NCBI RefSeq assembly: GCF_001665685.1
Contig: NZ_LZTB01000028.1
Span: 1 to 64,000, forward strand
Reading direction: 5' to 3'
DNA from: Mycobacterium sp. 852013-50091_SCH5140682
Lineage (GTDB): Bacteria; Actinomycetota; Actinomycetes; Mycobacteriales; Mycobacteriaceae
DNA: 64,000 nt
Under the pieces are notes generated by a model. It worked only from the letters and a program-made list of their open reading frames with translations, did no database searches and was not told where the DNA came from. This document shows positions 27,058 to 35,102 of the stretch, piece by piece. Made by a program: the position numbers and the translations under genes. Each line of letters begins with the position of its first letter. The stretch's first letter is position 1.

Positions 27058-27531
27058 CTAGCCGGTGACCACCACGATCACGCCCGGTGGTTGCTCGTTG
27101 AGTTCAGCGCGTCGAGGTTCGACCGGAGCGGCCAGCAATTTGCCCACCTCATCAGCGGCTTCCTTCTCTCCAGGGGTGTCGCCGAAGAACACTGTCGTGC
27201 CGGTGACACCGTCCAACGTGAGGTTGCCGGTCTCGGTCACATGCCAGTGTGCCTCGCGCAACCGGTTGGCAGTGCCTTCCGCAGCACCGGGGACATCGGA
27301 AACGTTGTACACCCGGACGTCTGTCTTGGCTGGGTCCGGCGCGGCCTTGGCGGCGGCGGACGTGGCGGTGGTCGTCGTGGTCGTCGCCGAGGACACGGTG
27401 GAGCTGTCCCCCGAGGAGTCGTCGCCTGAGCCGATCGCCTGGAATCCGACCAACAGGAAAACCACCCCGAGGAACAGCAGCACCATCACCATGGCACGCA
27501 GGGGTAGCCCGGAGGATTCTCGCTGATTCAT
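27058..27531 (-). CDS. LytR C-terminal domain membrane protein, VirR-like (Rv0431)
   Basis: From ATG 27531 the protein has 157 residues, with one N-terminal helix (about 11-33, [20 protein letters not shown]), a Ser/Thr/Ala-rich spacer and a LytR_C domain ([20 protein letters not shown]). The M. tuberculosis counterpart VirR has been linked to vesicle release and cell-wall integrity. A GTG three codons upstream is possible. Encoded 10 bp before sodC in the same direction. Confidence 0.88.
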   Translation of the reverse strand: MNQRESSGLPLRAMVMVLLFLGVVFLLVGFQAIGSGDDSSGDSSTVSSATTTTTTATSAAAKAAPDPAKTDVRVYNVSDVPGAAEGTANRLREAHWHVTETGNLTLDGVTGTTVFFGDTPGEKEAADEVGKLLAAPVEPRRAELNEQPPGVIVVVTG

Positions 27532-27579
27532 CGGGTCCACTGTATCGAGCGAATTGCCCGACCCGTCACCGGCGCTGGC

Positions 27580-27888
27580 CTACGTGACGTCGAAGCCGAG
27601 CCGCCGCGCAGCCCGGGCCTTCTGCCGACTGGCCCGCAACCGGCGCAGCCGCTTGACCAGCATGGGATCGGCGGCCAATGCCTCCGGGCGGTCCACCAGT
27701 GCGTTGAGCACCTGGTAGTACCGCGTCGCCGACATGGAGAACAGCTCTTTGATCGCGTCTTCCTTGCTGCCCGCGTACTTCCACCATTGGCGTTCGAATG
27801 CCAAAATATCGTGTTCGCGTCGGGTGAGCCCGTCGGTCAGATCAGAGTCATCCCCGGATCGCTCAGTCCGCGCCATGGCGCCGTCCAT
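27580..27888 (-). CDS. DUF3263 family protein (Rv0430-like)
   Basis: The 102-residue, helix-rich protein contains GLTRREHDILAFERQWWKYA and FSMSATRYYQVLNALVDRPE, diagnostic of DUF3263. The tail is strongly basic (RLRRLRASRQKARAARR), so nucleic-acid binding is conceivable. It starts at ATG 27888 behind GGGAG and is divergent from def. Length and position match Rv0430. Function unknown. Confidence 0.92.
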   Translation of the reverse strand: MDGAMARTERSGDDSDLTDGLTRREHDILAFERQWWKYAGSKEDAIKELFSMSATRYYQVLNALVDRPEALAADPMLVKRLRRLRASRQKARAARRLGFDVT

Positions 27889-28014
27889 ATTGCTCCCTTG
27901 GACCCTTCCGACACTCGAGAAATGACATCGCTGTGGTTCGGCGATTATTCAACCACGGCTTGCTGGCTTGGCGTGACACATAAGCCCGCGAGTCGGGTGG
28001 GAAGCATTTCCGCC

Positions 28015-28020
28015 TAAGCT
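28015..28020 (+). promoter_or_regulatory. Putative -10 box of the def operon (leaderless)
   Basis: TAAGCT fits TANNNT and ends 6 bp before the GTG start of def at 28027, so the transcript would begin at or next to the start codon. No ribosome-binding site is present in between (TCCCCC), which supports a leaderless mRNA. Confidence 0.45.
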
Positions 28021-28026
28021 TCCCCC

Positions 28027-28620
28027 GTGGCTGTCGTACCGATTCGCATTGTCGGAGATCCCGTGTTGCATAAGCCGACCGAGCCGGTACCCGTCGGACC
28101 GGACGGAACACTCCCGGCTGATCTCGCCGAGTTGATCCAGACGATGTACGACACGATGGACGCCGCCAACGGGGTTGGCTTGGCCGCCAACCAGATCGGC
28201 GTCGCCAAGCGGTTGTTCGTCTACGACTGCGCCGATACGCGCACCCGCAACAACCGCCGCCGGGGCGTGATCATCAACCCGGTGCTCGAGACGTCCGAGA
28301 TTCCCGAGACCATGCCCGACCCGGACAACGACGACGAAGGTTGCCTGTCGGTGCCGGGTGAGCAATTCCCCACCGGCCGCGCCGAGTGGGCGCGCGTCAC
28401 AGGACTGGACGCAGAGGGTAACTCCATCACGTTGGAGGGCACTGATTTGTTTGCCCGCATGCTTCAGCACGAGACCGGCCACCTCGATGGTTTCCTCTAC
28501 ATCGACAAGCTCGTTGGCCGTCACGCGCGCGCCGCCAAACGTGCGGTGAAGCGCAACCATTGGGGCGTGCCGGGCCTGTCCTGGATGCCCGGCGAGGATG
28601 CCGACCCGTTCGGGCACTGA
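28027..28620 (+). CDS. def: Peptide deformylase
   Basis: This 197-residue Fe/Zn hydrolase removes the formyl group from nascent proteins. All three motifs are intact: [18 protein letters not shown] with metal ligand Cys106, and QHETGHLDG with ligands His148 and His152 and catalytic Glu149 (the Gly before the second His is usual in mycobacteria). The C-terminal extension [18 protein letters not shown] is the mycobacterial type. GTG start at 28027. The GNAT gene starts on the last base of the stop codon. Confidence 0.97.
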   Translation: MAVVPIRIVGDPVLHKPTEPVPVGPDGTLPADLAELIQTMYDTMDAANGVGLAANQIGVAKRLFVYDCADTRTRNNRRRGVIINPVLETSEIPETMPDPDNDDEGCLSVPGEQFPTGRAEWARVTGLDAEGNSITLEGTDLFARMLQHETGHLDGFLYIDKLVGRHARAAKRAVKRNHWGVPGLSWMPGEDADPFGH

Positions 28621-29516
28621 TGCCAGTGGTGCTGCCGACGCCGGGCACGCGGGTCAGCCTGCGCTACCGCCTACCTTCGGGTTCAGCCAAACCGCTGACC
28701 GACGTCGTCGGGCATGTGGAGCAGGTCGAGCCCACCGTGCTGGTGCGCACCAAATCCGGCGAGCTCGTCGACATCGATCCCGGCGACATCGTCAGCGTGC
28801 GGGAGCTGTCTCACACCCCGGTGCGCGCCTCGGAGATCCGGGCCCTGGAGCACGCGGCCGCGCTGGCCTGGCCGGGCACCGAGCAACACTGGCATCGGGG
28901 CTGGTTCCTGCGGGCCGGTGGCGGTGTCACCAGCCGCGCCAATTCGGCTGTCCCGCTGGATATGTCAGCGCAGATCGCCGACCTGCCCGCGATTGTGGAC
29001 TGGTATCGCGAGCGGGGCCTGCCACCGTGGCTGGCCCTACCGGAGCGGCTGCTGCCGATCCGGACTCCCGGCGTCAAGGCACACCGTGTCATGGTGCGCC
29101 CCCTCGACACGACGGCCCCGGCGCCGCAGGCCGTCGCGCTGGTCCCGCGGCCCGACGCAGCGTGGCTGGCCGGCTATCGGCGTGAGGTACCCGTCGACGT
29201 CCTGACGGCCGTGGTCGACGGCGAGCTGACGTTCGCGTCCGTGGCGGGCCGGGCGGTCGGCCGCGGGGCCGTCACGCCTGCTCCCGACGGCACGCGATGG
29301 CTCGGCATCTCGTCGATCCGGACGGCCGACGACAGCCGCAGGCAGGGCCACGCCCGGGCACTGTGCGAGGCGCTGATCGCGTGGGGCGGCGCGGCGGGGG
29401 CCCAACACGCCTATGTGCAGGTCGAAGTCGGCAATGACCCCGCCATCGCGATGTACACCGCGATGGGTTTCCGGCTGCACCACCACGGCCACTATGTCGA
29501 CGCCCGTACGCTCTAA
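28620..29516 (+). CDS. GNAT family acetyltransferase (Rv0428c-like)
   Basis: From ATG 28620, overlapping the def stop by one base, the protein has 298 residues. The first 60 form a small beta-barrel-like module (VSLRYRLPSG to VDIDPGDIVSVREL). The C-terminal GNAT domain has the acetyl-CoA loop DDSRRQGHARALCEALIAWG (Q/RxxGxG/A) and NDPAIAMYTAMGFRLHHHGH. The substrate is unknown. Conservation of def - this gene - xthA suggests a role linked to translation or DNA maintenance, but this is only context. Confidence 0.9.
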   Translation: MPVVLPTPGTRVSLRYRLPSGSAKPLTDVVGHVEQVEPTVLVRTKSGELVDIDPGDIVSVRELSHTPVRASEIRALEHAAALAWPGTEQHWHRGWFLRAGGGVTSRANSAVPLDMSAQIADLPAIVDWYRERGLPPWLALPERLLPIRTPGVKAHRVMVRPLDTTAPAPQAVALVPRPDAAWLAGYRREVPVDVLTAVVDGELTFASVAGRAVGRGAVTPAPDGTRWLGISSIRTADDSRRQGHARALCEALIAWGGAAGAQHAYVQVEVGNDPAIAMYTAMGFRLHHHGHYVDARTL

Positions 29517-29520
29517 CCCC

Positions 29521-30333
29521 ATGCGCCTGGCCACCTGGAACGTCAACTCCATCCGCACCCGTGTCGACCGTGTCACCGACTGGTTGTCCCGTGCCGATGT
29601 CGACGTGCTGGCGATGCAGGAGACCAAGTGCACCGACGAGCAGTTCCCCACCATGCCGTTCGCCGCGCTCGGCTACGAGGTCGCCCACGTCGGCCTCAAC
29701 CAGTGGAACGGGGTGGCCATCGCGTCGCGCATCGGCCTTGAGGATGTGCAGATCGGCTTCGACGGGCAGCCGACGTGGAGCAGCAAGCCCGAAGAAGAGG
29801 CGACCGCCGAGGCCCGCGCACTGGGGGCCACGTGCGGCGGCGTGCGGGTGTGGAGTCTGTATGTGCCCAACGGCCGTACCCTGGCCGATCCGCACTACAC
29901 GTACAAACTGGATTGGCTTGCCGCCCTCCGTGATACCGCAGCCGGTTGGTTGCGTGAAGACCCGCAGATGCCGATCGCACTGGTCGGCGACTGGAACATC
30001 GCTCCCACCGATGAGGATGTCTGGGACATGGCCAAATTCGATGGCAGCACCCATGTCTCCGCGCCCGAGCGGGCTGCCTTCCAGGCCATGAACGACGCCC
30101 AATTCACCGACGTGGTGCGGCCTTTCACGCCCGGCCCGGGAATCTACACGTACTGGGACTACACCCAGCTGGCATTCCAGAAGCGCCGGGGCATGCGCAT
30201 CGATTTCATCCTCGGCTCCCCCGGCCTGGCCGCCCGCGTCACGCATGCCGAGATCGTGAAGGACGAGCGGCGCCCCAAGAAGGGCACCACCGCGCCCAGC
30301 GACCACGCCCCGGTCGTCGTCGAGCTGAGCTGA
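29521..30333 (+). CDS. xthA: Exonuclease III (AP endonuclease family)
   Basis: This 270-residue Mg2+-dependent nuclease for abasic-site and base-excision repair opens with MRLATWNVNSIRTRVDRV and has the catalytic LAMQETKCTDEQFP (Glu), LVGDWNIAP (Asp-Asn) and SDHAPVVVEL (Asp-His) motifs. Start is ATG 29521, 4 bp after the GNAT stop. It ends the def-GNAT-xthA operon; the next gene is 123 bp on with its own promoter-like box. Confidence 0.95.
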   Translation: MRLATWNVNSIRTRVDRVTDWLSRADVDVLAMQETKCTDEQFPTMPFAALGYEVAHVGLNQWNGVAIASRIGLEDVQIGFDGQPTWSSKPEEEATAEARALGATCGGVRVWSLYVPNGRTLADPHYTYKLDWLAALRDTAAGWLREDPQMPIALVGDWNIAPTDEDVWDMAKFDGSTHVSAPERAAFQAMNDAQFTDVVRPFTPGPGIYTYWDYTQLAFQKRRGMRIDFILGSPGLAARVTHAEIVKDERRPKKGTTAPSDHAPVVVELS

Positions 30334-30430
30334 GTCCTCTACCCGCTGACTCTGCGCTCAGGGCGCAAAAGTGCGAGTGAGCCACGCCGTGGACGCAGAA
30401 TCAACGCTCGGACGGCCGACTCCGGACGGT

Positions 30431-30436
30431 TAGCAT
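30431..30436 (+). promoter_or_regulatory. Putative -10 box of the MoxR cassette
   Basis: TAGCAT fits TANNNT and would place the transcription start near 30443, in front of GGGAGGGG and the ATG at 30457. No convincing -35 hexamer was seen. Confidence 0.35.
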
Positions 30437-30456
30437 TGGCGCGACGGGAGGGGCAG

Positions 30457-32025
30457 ATGACCAACAGGTGGAGCGCGGTGTCCACATCGCCGACCTTGCC
30501 CGTGCACCACGCGCCTGCCGACGGCCTCACCGCCTCGGATCTGTTCACCCCGCCGGTCGTCGCGACGGTCACGCTCGACGAGAAGCTCCGCCGGTCCTAC
30601 TTCTGGCTGATCAACAAGGCCGTCATCTCCCCGTTCTACGACGTCGAATTCGGCTCGGACACCACGGTCAACTATCCGCTCGGCGATGCCGGCGCCGCTC
30701 TGAGCCTGCCCAAGCAACCGGCCTACTCATCCAATGTCCTTGTGCCCCTTCTGACTTTCGCCGTGGGCGGCAGGTGTCTGCTGATCGGTGGACCGGGCCG
30801 CGGCAAGACCACCCTTGCGGTGTTGATGGGCGTCCTGGCCGGATCGGCGCCCTCCGATGTGCGCCGCCACGTCCAGCAGGGCCAACCCCAGCTGACCGTG
30901 GGTGACCTGGTCGGGATTCCACTGCCGCGTGACCTGGTGCAAGCCGGGAGCCTCGCCGAGATCACCATCGCGTGGAAGAGCTGGCTGACGGCGCCGGTCA
31001 AGATTGTCGACGAGTACAACCGGATCCCGACCAAGACGCAGTCCGCGCTGCTGACCATGGTCGCCGAGGGCTACGTCGAAAGCCACGACCAGATGCACGT
31101 CACCACACCTGAAAACGGCGTGCATAGCTGGTTTTTCACCGCCAACGACGACGGCGGCGGTGGCACCTTCCCGGTGATCCAGGCACTGCGTGACCGGATC
31201 GACGTGACAGTGCAGGCCTTCGGATTCAACAGCCGGTTCCTCGACGAGCTGGTGACCCGCGTGGAAGCCGGTGACCGCCCGGAGGACAACGTGCCTGCCG
31301 AGTTGGTGTTCACCGCCGCCGAGCAGGCCGCGATGGTCGAGCAGATCCGCGCGATCCCGGTGCCCACCGAGGTGCGCCGCCGCGTGGAGTTCTTCGTCAG
31401 CCATTTCGAATTCGTCCAGCACGGTGGCCGCCGTTTCGAGTACCGCACCAAGGACGTGGTGGCCACCGCGGGACTTGAGGTCGAGCAGATCATCGACGCC
31501 AACTCGGGTGCCGATCTGCAGGTCGATCTCGGTGCACAGACCGTCAACGGGGTGTCCGTACGGTCGCTGCAGAATCTGGTGCTCTACGCCAAGGCACTGG
31601 CCTGGTTCCGGGGCAACGACACCGTCACCCTTGAGGACGTGCGGGCCATGGTGCCGTTCGCCTTGCGCGGCAAGCTGTTACCGAACCCCGCGCATCCGAG
31701 GTTCGACACCGGCGCGGACCGCGAGCTGGCATCGGACCCGGCGAGCTGGCTGACCGATCTGTTCGACACCTCGTGCCGGCAGTTCGTCGCGCTGGCCCGC
31801 GACGACGAGGACCCGGTGGCCGAACTGCTCGCCCAGTTCGGCCGCGGCCTCGACGGCGTGGACGCCCTCGAAGTGTCGCGGCGATTGACTTCGATCGAGT
31901 CCAGGATTTCGACGATCTCGAGCGTCGGCAAGATCTACGGCCGGGATTTCGATGATCTGGTCGCGCTCAAGTATCTCTACCAACGGTATTCGAACTACCT
32001 GCACTGGTTGGAGAGCGGCAGGTGA
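30457..32025 (+). CDS. MoxR-type AAA+ ATPase
   Basis: This 522-residue protein starts at ATG 30457 behind GGGAGGGG. The AAA+ core has Walker A GGPGRGKT (111-118), Walker B KIVDEYNRIPTKTQSALL with Asp185-Glu186, and sensor-1 WFFTANDD. It is longer than classical MoxR (about 330), with extra sequence before and after the core. MoxR ATPases work as metallochaperones or remodellers with VWA partners; an HExxH/VWA protein is encoded two genes later. First gene of five overlapping ones, the likely motor of the cassette. Target process unknown. Confidence 0.92.
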   Translation: MTNRWSAVSTSPTLPVHHAPADGLTASDLFTPPVVATVTLDEKLRRSYFWLINKAVISPFYDVEFGSDTTVNYPLGDAGAALSLPKQPAYSSNVLVPLLTFAVGGRCLLIGGPGRGKTTLAVLMGVLAGSAPSDVRRHVQQGQPQLTVGDLVGIPLPRDLVQAGSLAEITIAWKSWLTAPVKIVDEYNRIPTKTQSALLTMVAEGYVESHDQMHVTTPENGVHSWFFTANDDGGGGTFPVIQALRDRIDVTVQAFGFNSRFLDELVTRVEAGDRPEDNVPAELVFTAAEQAAMVEQIRAIPVPTEVRRRVEFFVSHFEFVQHGGRRFEYRTKDVVATAGLEVEQIIDANSGADLQVDLGAQTVNGVSVRSLQNLVLYAKALAWFRGNDTVTLEDVRAMVPFALRGKLLPNPAHPRFDTGADRELASDPASWLTDLFDTSCRQFVALARDDEDPVAELLAQFGRGLDGVDALEVSRRLTSIESRISTISSVGKIYGRDFDDLVALKYLYQRYSNYLHWLESGR

Positions 32026-32636
32026 TTGCCCGGGCATACCACCAGGTGAATCTCGACGTACCCGCGGAAGTCGACCTACCCACGGTGCCGGGGCTCGACC
32101 TCGCGCTCTCGGCCGACAACGTGGCGCGCTTCGGCGGTGATCCACACCGCTACCGCCATGCACTGCGCGGGGTCTCGGTGCCGCCCGACGCGATGGTCAA
32201 CGTCGCCGCCGTTGCCGCCTGGCGCTCCGGGGTGCTCGGTATCCGTGCCGACGCCCTGGCCCGATTACAGCTGCTGCCAATCGATGTCGCGGCCTCGGTA
32301 CTCGGCCTGCCCGCCGACGCAGTGGTGCCGTTCACCGATGGGCAGGCGGTGGACCGGTTCTACTGGCCGCTTCGGCCGCAGGGCCAGTTGATCGCGCGGA
32401 TCGGCGGTTTCACCGGACTCGGTGGCACGTGGGACCACCCGCCTACCGACCCCGTATGCCACGGCCCGGGGCGGTGGTCGGTGAGCGTCGGCAACCAGCG
32501 TCGGCAGATCGATGCCGACGTGTTCGGCCACGTGCTGTCCTATTCCCCCACCGACGCCACGCCCGCCGACGGTCCCCGGACCGCGCAGTTGGTGGTGCGT
32601 CCCACCTCGTATCTGGCCGAGATCTGGCCGGCATGA
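32022..32636 (+). CDS. Unknown protein between MoxR and VWA genes
   Basis: The 204-residue protein starts at GTG 32022 overlapping the MoxR stop and ends overlapping the VWA gene start. No signal peptide or membrane helix. Visible features are an Ala-rich helical stretch (NVAAVAAWRSGVLGIRADAL), QAVDRFYWPLRPQGQLIARI, and a Gly/Trp-rich part (GGFTGLGGTWDHPPTD). I recognise no family. Strict coupling implies a stoichiometric partner or adaptor of the ATPase and VWA protein. Confidence 0.8.
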   Translation: MIARAYHQVNLDVPAEVDLPTVPGLDLALSADNVARFGGDPHRYRHALRGVSVPPDAMVNVAAVAAWRSGVLGIRADALARLQLLPIDVAASVLGLPADAVVPFTDGQAVDRFYWPLRPQGQLIARIGGFTGLGGTWDHPPTDPVCHGPGRWSVSVGNQRRQIDADVFGHVLSYSPTDATPADGPRTAQLVVRPTSYLAEIWPA

Positions 32637-34495
32637 CCGGCCGGGCACCGACCGACACCGAACTGGTGGCCTGGCGGGCCGCACTGGAGCTGTGGGGTGT
32701 GCAGCTGCATCTACCGAACATGGTGCGCGACAGTGCAACCGGAACCTTCGCGTGGTTTTCCTTCCCGCCGTCGATCTCGATCGACGTCGACGAGCTCGCC
32801 CGCCACGGCGCTCAGCACCATCTGGTCAGCGTCTTCGCGCATGAAATCGGCCATCACGTACTGTCCCCGAGCACCCGTATCGTGTCGTTCAAGCTGCTGC
32901 AGCAGATGGCCCGGGCCATCGTGGCGAGCGACCCTCGCCGGTCCATCCCCGTCAACAAGACAGCGCAGAAGCTGTCCAATCTGTGGTCGGACATACTCAT
33001 CAACGATCGAGTGGTGCGGATGCAGCGCAGGCGCCAGCCCGGCACCGAGCCGGACATGATCGCGCTGTGGCGCACCCTCGCGGCCAGGGACCCGGTGTCC
33101 AACGCGTTTTGGTGGGTGCTGATGCGGACCTATGAGCTGCTGTGGTCGCTGCCGTCGAACACGTTGTGTCCCAACGATCCTCCCGTGGTGCCCGAAGCAG
33201 CCCGGGAGGAGGCGCGGGCCCGCCAGCAGATCGACCCGGCCACGCTCGACGTGTCGATGGTCCGCGAGGATCTCCGGGAGAAGGAACGTGCCCACCGGGC
33301 AGCGGCGCTGCGGGTGCGGGCGCTGCAGGATGAGCTGCTGCTCAGCCAGCCCGTACAACCGGTCACCGATGCCGAATACGTCGCGGAGGCGGTCCGGACA
33401 TTCGGGGCCGACCCGGTGGGTGGTGCGCTGACCTTCGGCATGGTGCTGGTGCCCTACCTGGTACTGGAATCCATCACCGCCGGGGAGGCCGACGTGACCG
33501 GCGGCGGCTGCGCGGAAGCCGGCGGATCACCCGCCACCGCATCCGAACTCGCCGAGGTGCTGGCTGATCCGCGGCTCACCGAGACCCCGGTGCACCCCGC
33601 GGCTACGGCCGTCGGCGCTCCGGCGCAGGAGCCCGCCGCGGGCCAACAGTACGGTGTCGCACAGACATTGGCCCTGTTCGAGGGCTCCGATCCGAACGCG
33701 GTGATGCTCGCCTGGTACGAGGCGCAAGCCCGGCCGTGGGTTTCTCCGCTGTTGCAACAGGGCCGCGGTGTCACCACGGCGGGTATCCCGGGGCCGCTGG
33801 AAACGTGGCAACTCGACGACGAAGTCGCCGACATCGACTGGCCGGCAACCCTTGCCGTGAACCCGGTGGTGGTGCCCGGGGTGACGACGCGGCGCCGCAC
33901 GCACCTGCCGGACGATCCGTCTCCCACTACCGAAGTGGTCACGCTGGATCTGTACATCGACTCGTCGGGCTCGATGCCGAAACCCGAACGTGGCTCGCCC
34001 GCGGTGCTTGCCGGCACGATCCTGGTGCTTTCCGTTCTCAAAGGCGGTGGGCGGGTGCGGGTGACGTCGTGGTCGGGCCCCGGCCAGGTGGCAAGCGACA
34101 GCGTGTTCACCCGCGACCGGATGGAGATCATGCGCCGGCTGACCACGTTCTTCTCTGGTGGCACGTCGTTTCCGCTCGACCTGCTCGCCGAGCGGTACCC
34201 GCCCAGTGCCCGGGCCCACGACGAGCTGCGCCACCTGGTGGTGTTGTCCGACGACGGCCTGGCGTCGCTGTTCGGTGCAGGCCAGGAGGAGTACGCCGGG
34301 GTGGCGGCGGCTGTGCGGCGTCAACTCGACACCGCCACACTGTTGGTGCAGGACCGGTCCCGCACGGTCGCCGGGCCGGCCGCCGAGGCCGGTTATGCCG
34401 TCGACTACCTGGACACCATGTCCGACGCCCCTGGGGTCTGCGCGCGGTTGGCCGCCCACATCGCCGCGTATCGACGGACGGTGTTGCATGGCTGA
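32633..34495 (+). CDS. HExxH metallopeptidase-like plus VWA domain protein
   Basis: This 620-residue two-part protein has a zinc-peptidase motif FAHEIGHHV near its N-terminus (His70, Glu71, His74). At the C-terminus (about 435-615) a von Willebrand A domain has a complete MIDAS: DSSGS at 443-447, the GGTSF threonine and LVVLSDDG. The middle is Ala/Glu-rich, with a charged helix about 200-245. The architecture resembles DUF2201-type putative metallopeptidases with a VWA-like domain, which are often next to MoxR ATPases. ATG 32633 overlaps the previous stop. Probably cytoplasmic, since no signal peptide is seen. Confidence 0.88.
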   Translation: MTGRAPTDTELVAWRAALELWGVQLHLPNMVRDSATGTFAWFSFPPSISIDVDELARHGAQHHLVSVFAHEIGHHVLSPSTRIVSFKLLQQMARAIVASDPRRSIPVNKTAQKLSNLWSDILINDRVVRMQRRRQPGTEPDMIALWRTLAARDPVSNAFWWVLMRTYELLWSLPSNTLCPNDPPVVPEAAREEARARQQIDPATLDVSMVREDLREKERAHRAAALRVRALQDELLLSQPVQPVTDAEYVAEAVRTFGADPVGGALTFGMVLVPYLVLESITAGEADVTGGGCAEAGGSPATASELAEVLADPRLTETPVHPAATAVGAPAQEPAAGQQYGVAQTLALFEGSDPNAVMLAWYEAQARPWVSPLLQQGRGVTTAGIPGPLETWQLDDEVADIDWPATLAVNPVVVPGVTTRRRTHLPDDPSPTTEVVTLDLYIDSSGSMPKPERGSPAVLAGTILVLSVLKGGGRVRVTSWSGPGQVASDSVFTRDRMEIMRRLTTFFSGGTSFPLDLLAERYPPSARAHDELRHLVVLSDDGLASLFGAGQEEYAGVAAAVRRQLDTATLLVQDRSRTVAGPAAEAGYAVDYLDTMSDAPGVCARLAAHIAAYRRTVLHG

Positions 34496-35102
34496 GCAAT
34501 TGGCGAACTGGTTCGCCGAAGGGCTGGACGAGCAGGCGGTGTGGTCGCGGCTGCGACCCGGCCCGCCGGTCGACGAGGTCGCCGCGCGGCTGGCCAGCAC
34601 ACCGCAACCGTTTCTCGCCGACACCGTCGACGTGGTGGCCCTCGCGTGCGACGTGTTCAACCACACGGGATGTGCGGCGGCAGCGCAGCGCATCTGCGAG
34701 CGAGGCGCACCGGCCTCGCGCCGGGGTGCCGCGATCGGATTGTGGTTGTTCGCGAGTGCGGACCTCATCGGCCCGTTCAGCGCGCCGCTGGACGAACGCA
34801 TGGCCGCACGAGCCCTGCTGGCGTTGGCTTTTCGGGTGGCGCCGCTGGTCGACCCGGGCCGCTGGCTCAGCGATGCCCAGCGCCGCGACGAGGTGGTGCG
34901 CACGTTCCTGCTGTGGGATGGTCTGCTGCCGCACGGGGAAGATGTCGCGCAGGCCCGGTCCTTGTTCGAGATGCGGGATTCGGTGCGACGCGAAGGTGCG
35001 CTGGCGCAGGCCCTGGCTGACCATGAACACCGCATGGCCGTGCAACGCCGCCTGGCCGATGCCCAGGCCAAAGAAGCTGCGGCACGGTACAACAGTGAGT
35101 GA
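34488..35102 (+). CDS. Unknown helical protein in the MoxR cassette
   Basis: This 204-residue protein starts at ATG 34488, overlapping the VWA gene by 8 nt, and overlaps the next gene by 8 nt. The sequence is mostly helical; the last 40 residues (EGALAQALADHEHRMAVQRR onward) should form a coiled coil. Features such as WSRLRPGPPVDEVAARL and FEMRDSVRREG match no family I know. No membrane helix or signal. It may be an adaptor for the neighbouring enzymes. Confidence 0.75.
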   Translation: MAEQLANWFAEGLDEQAVWSRLRPGPPVDEVAARLASTPQPFLADTVDVVALACDVFNHTGCAAAAQRICERGAPASRRGAAIGLWLFASADLIGPFSAPLDERMAARALLALAFRVAPLVDPGRWLSDAQRRDEVVRTFLLWDGLLPHGEDVAQARSLFEMRDSVRREGALAQALADHEHRMAVQRRLADAQAKEAAARYNSE

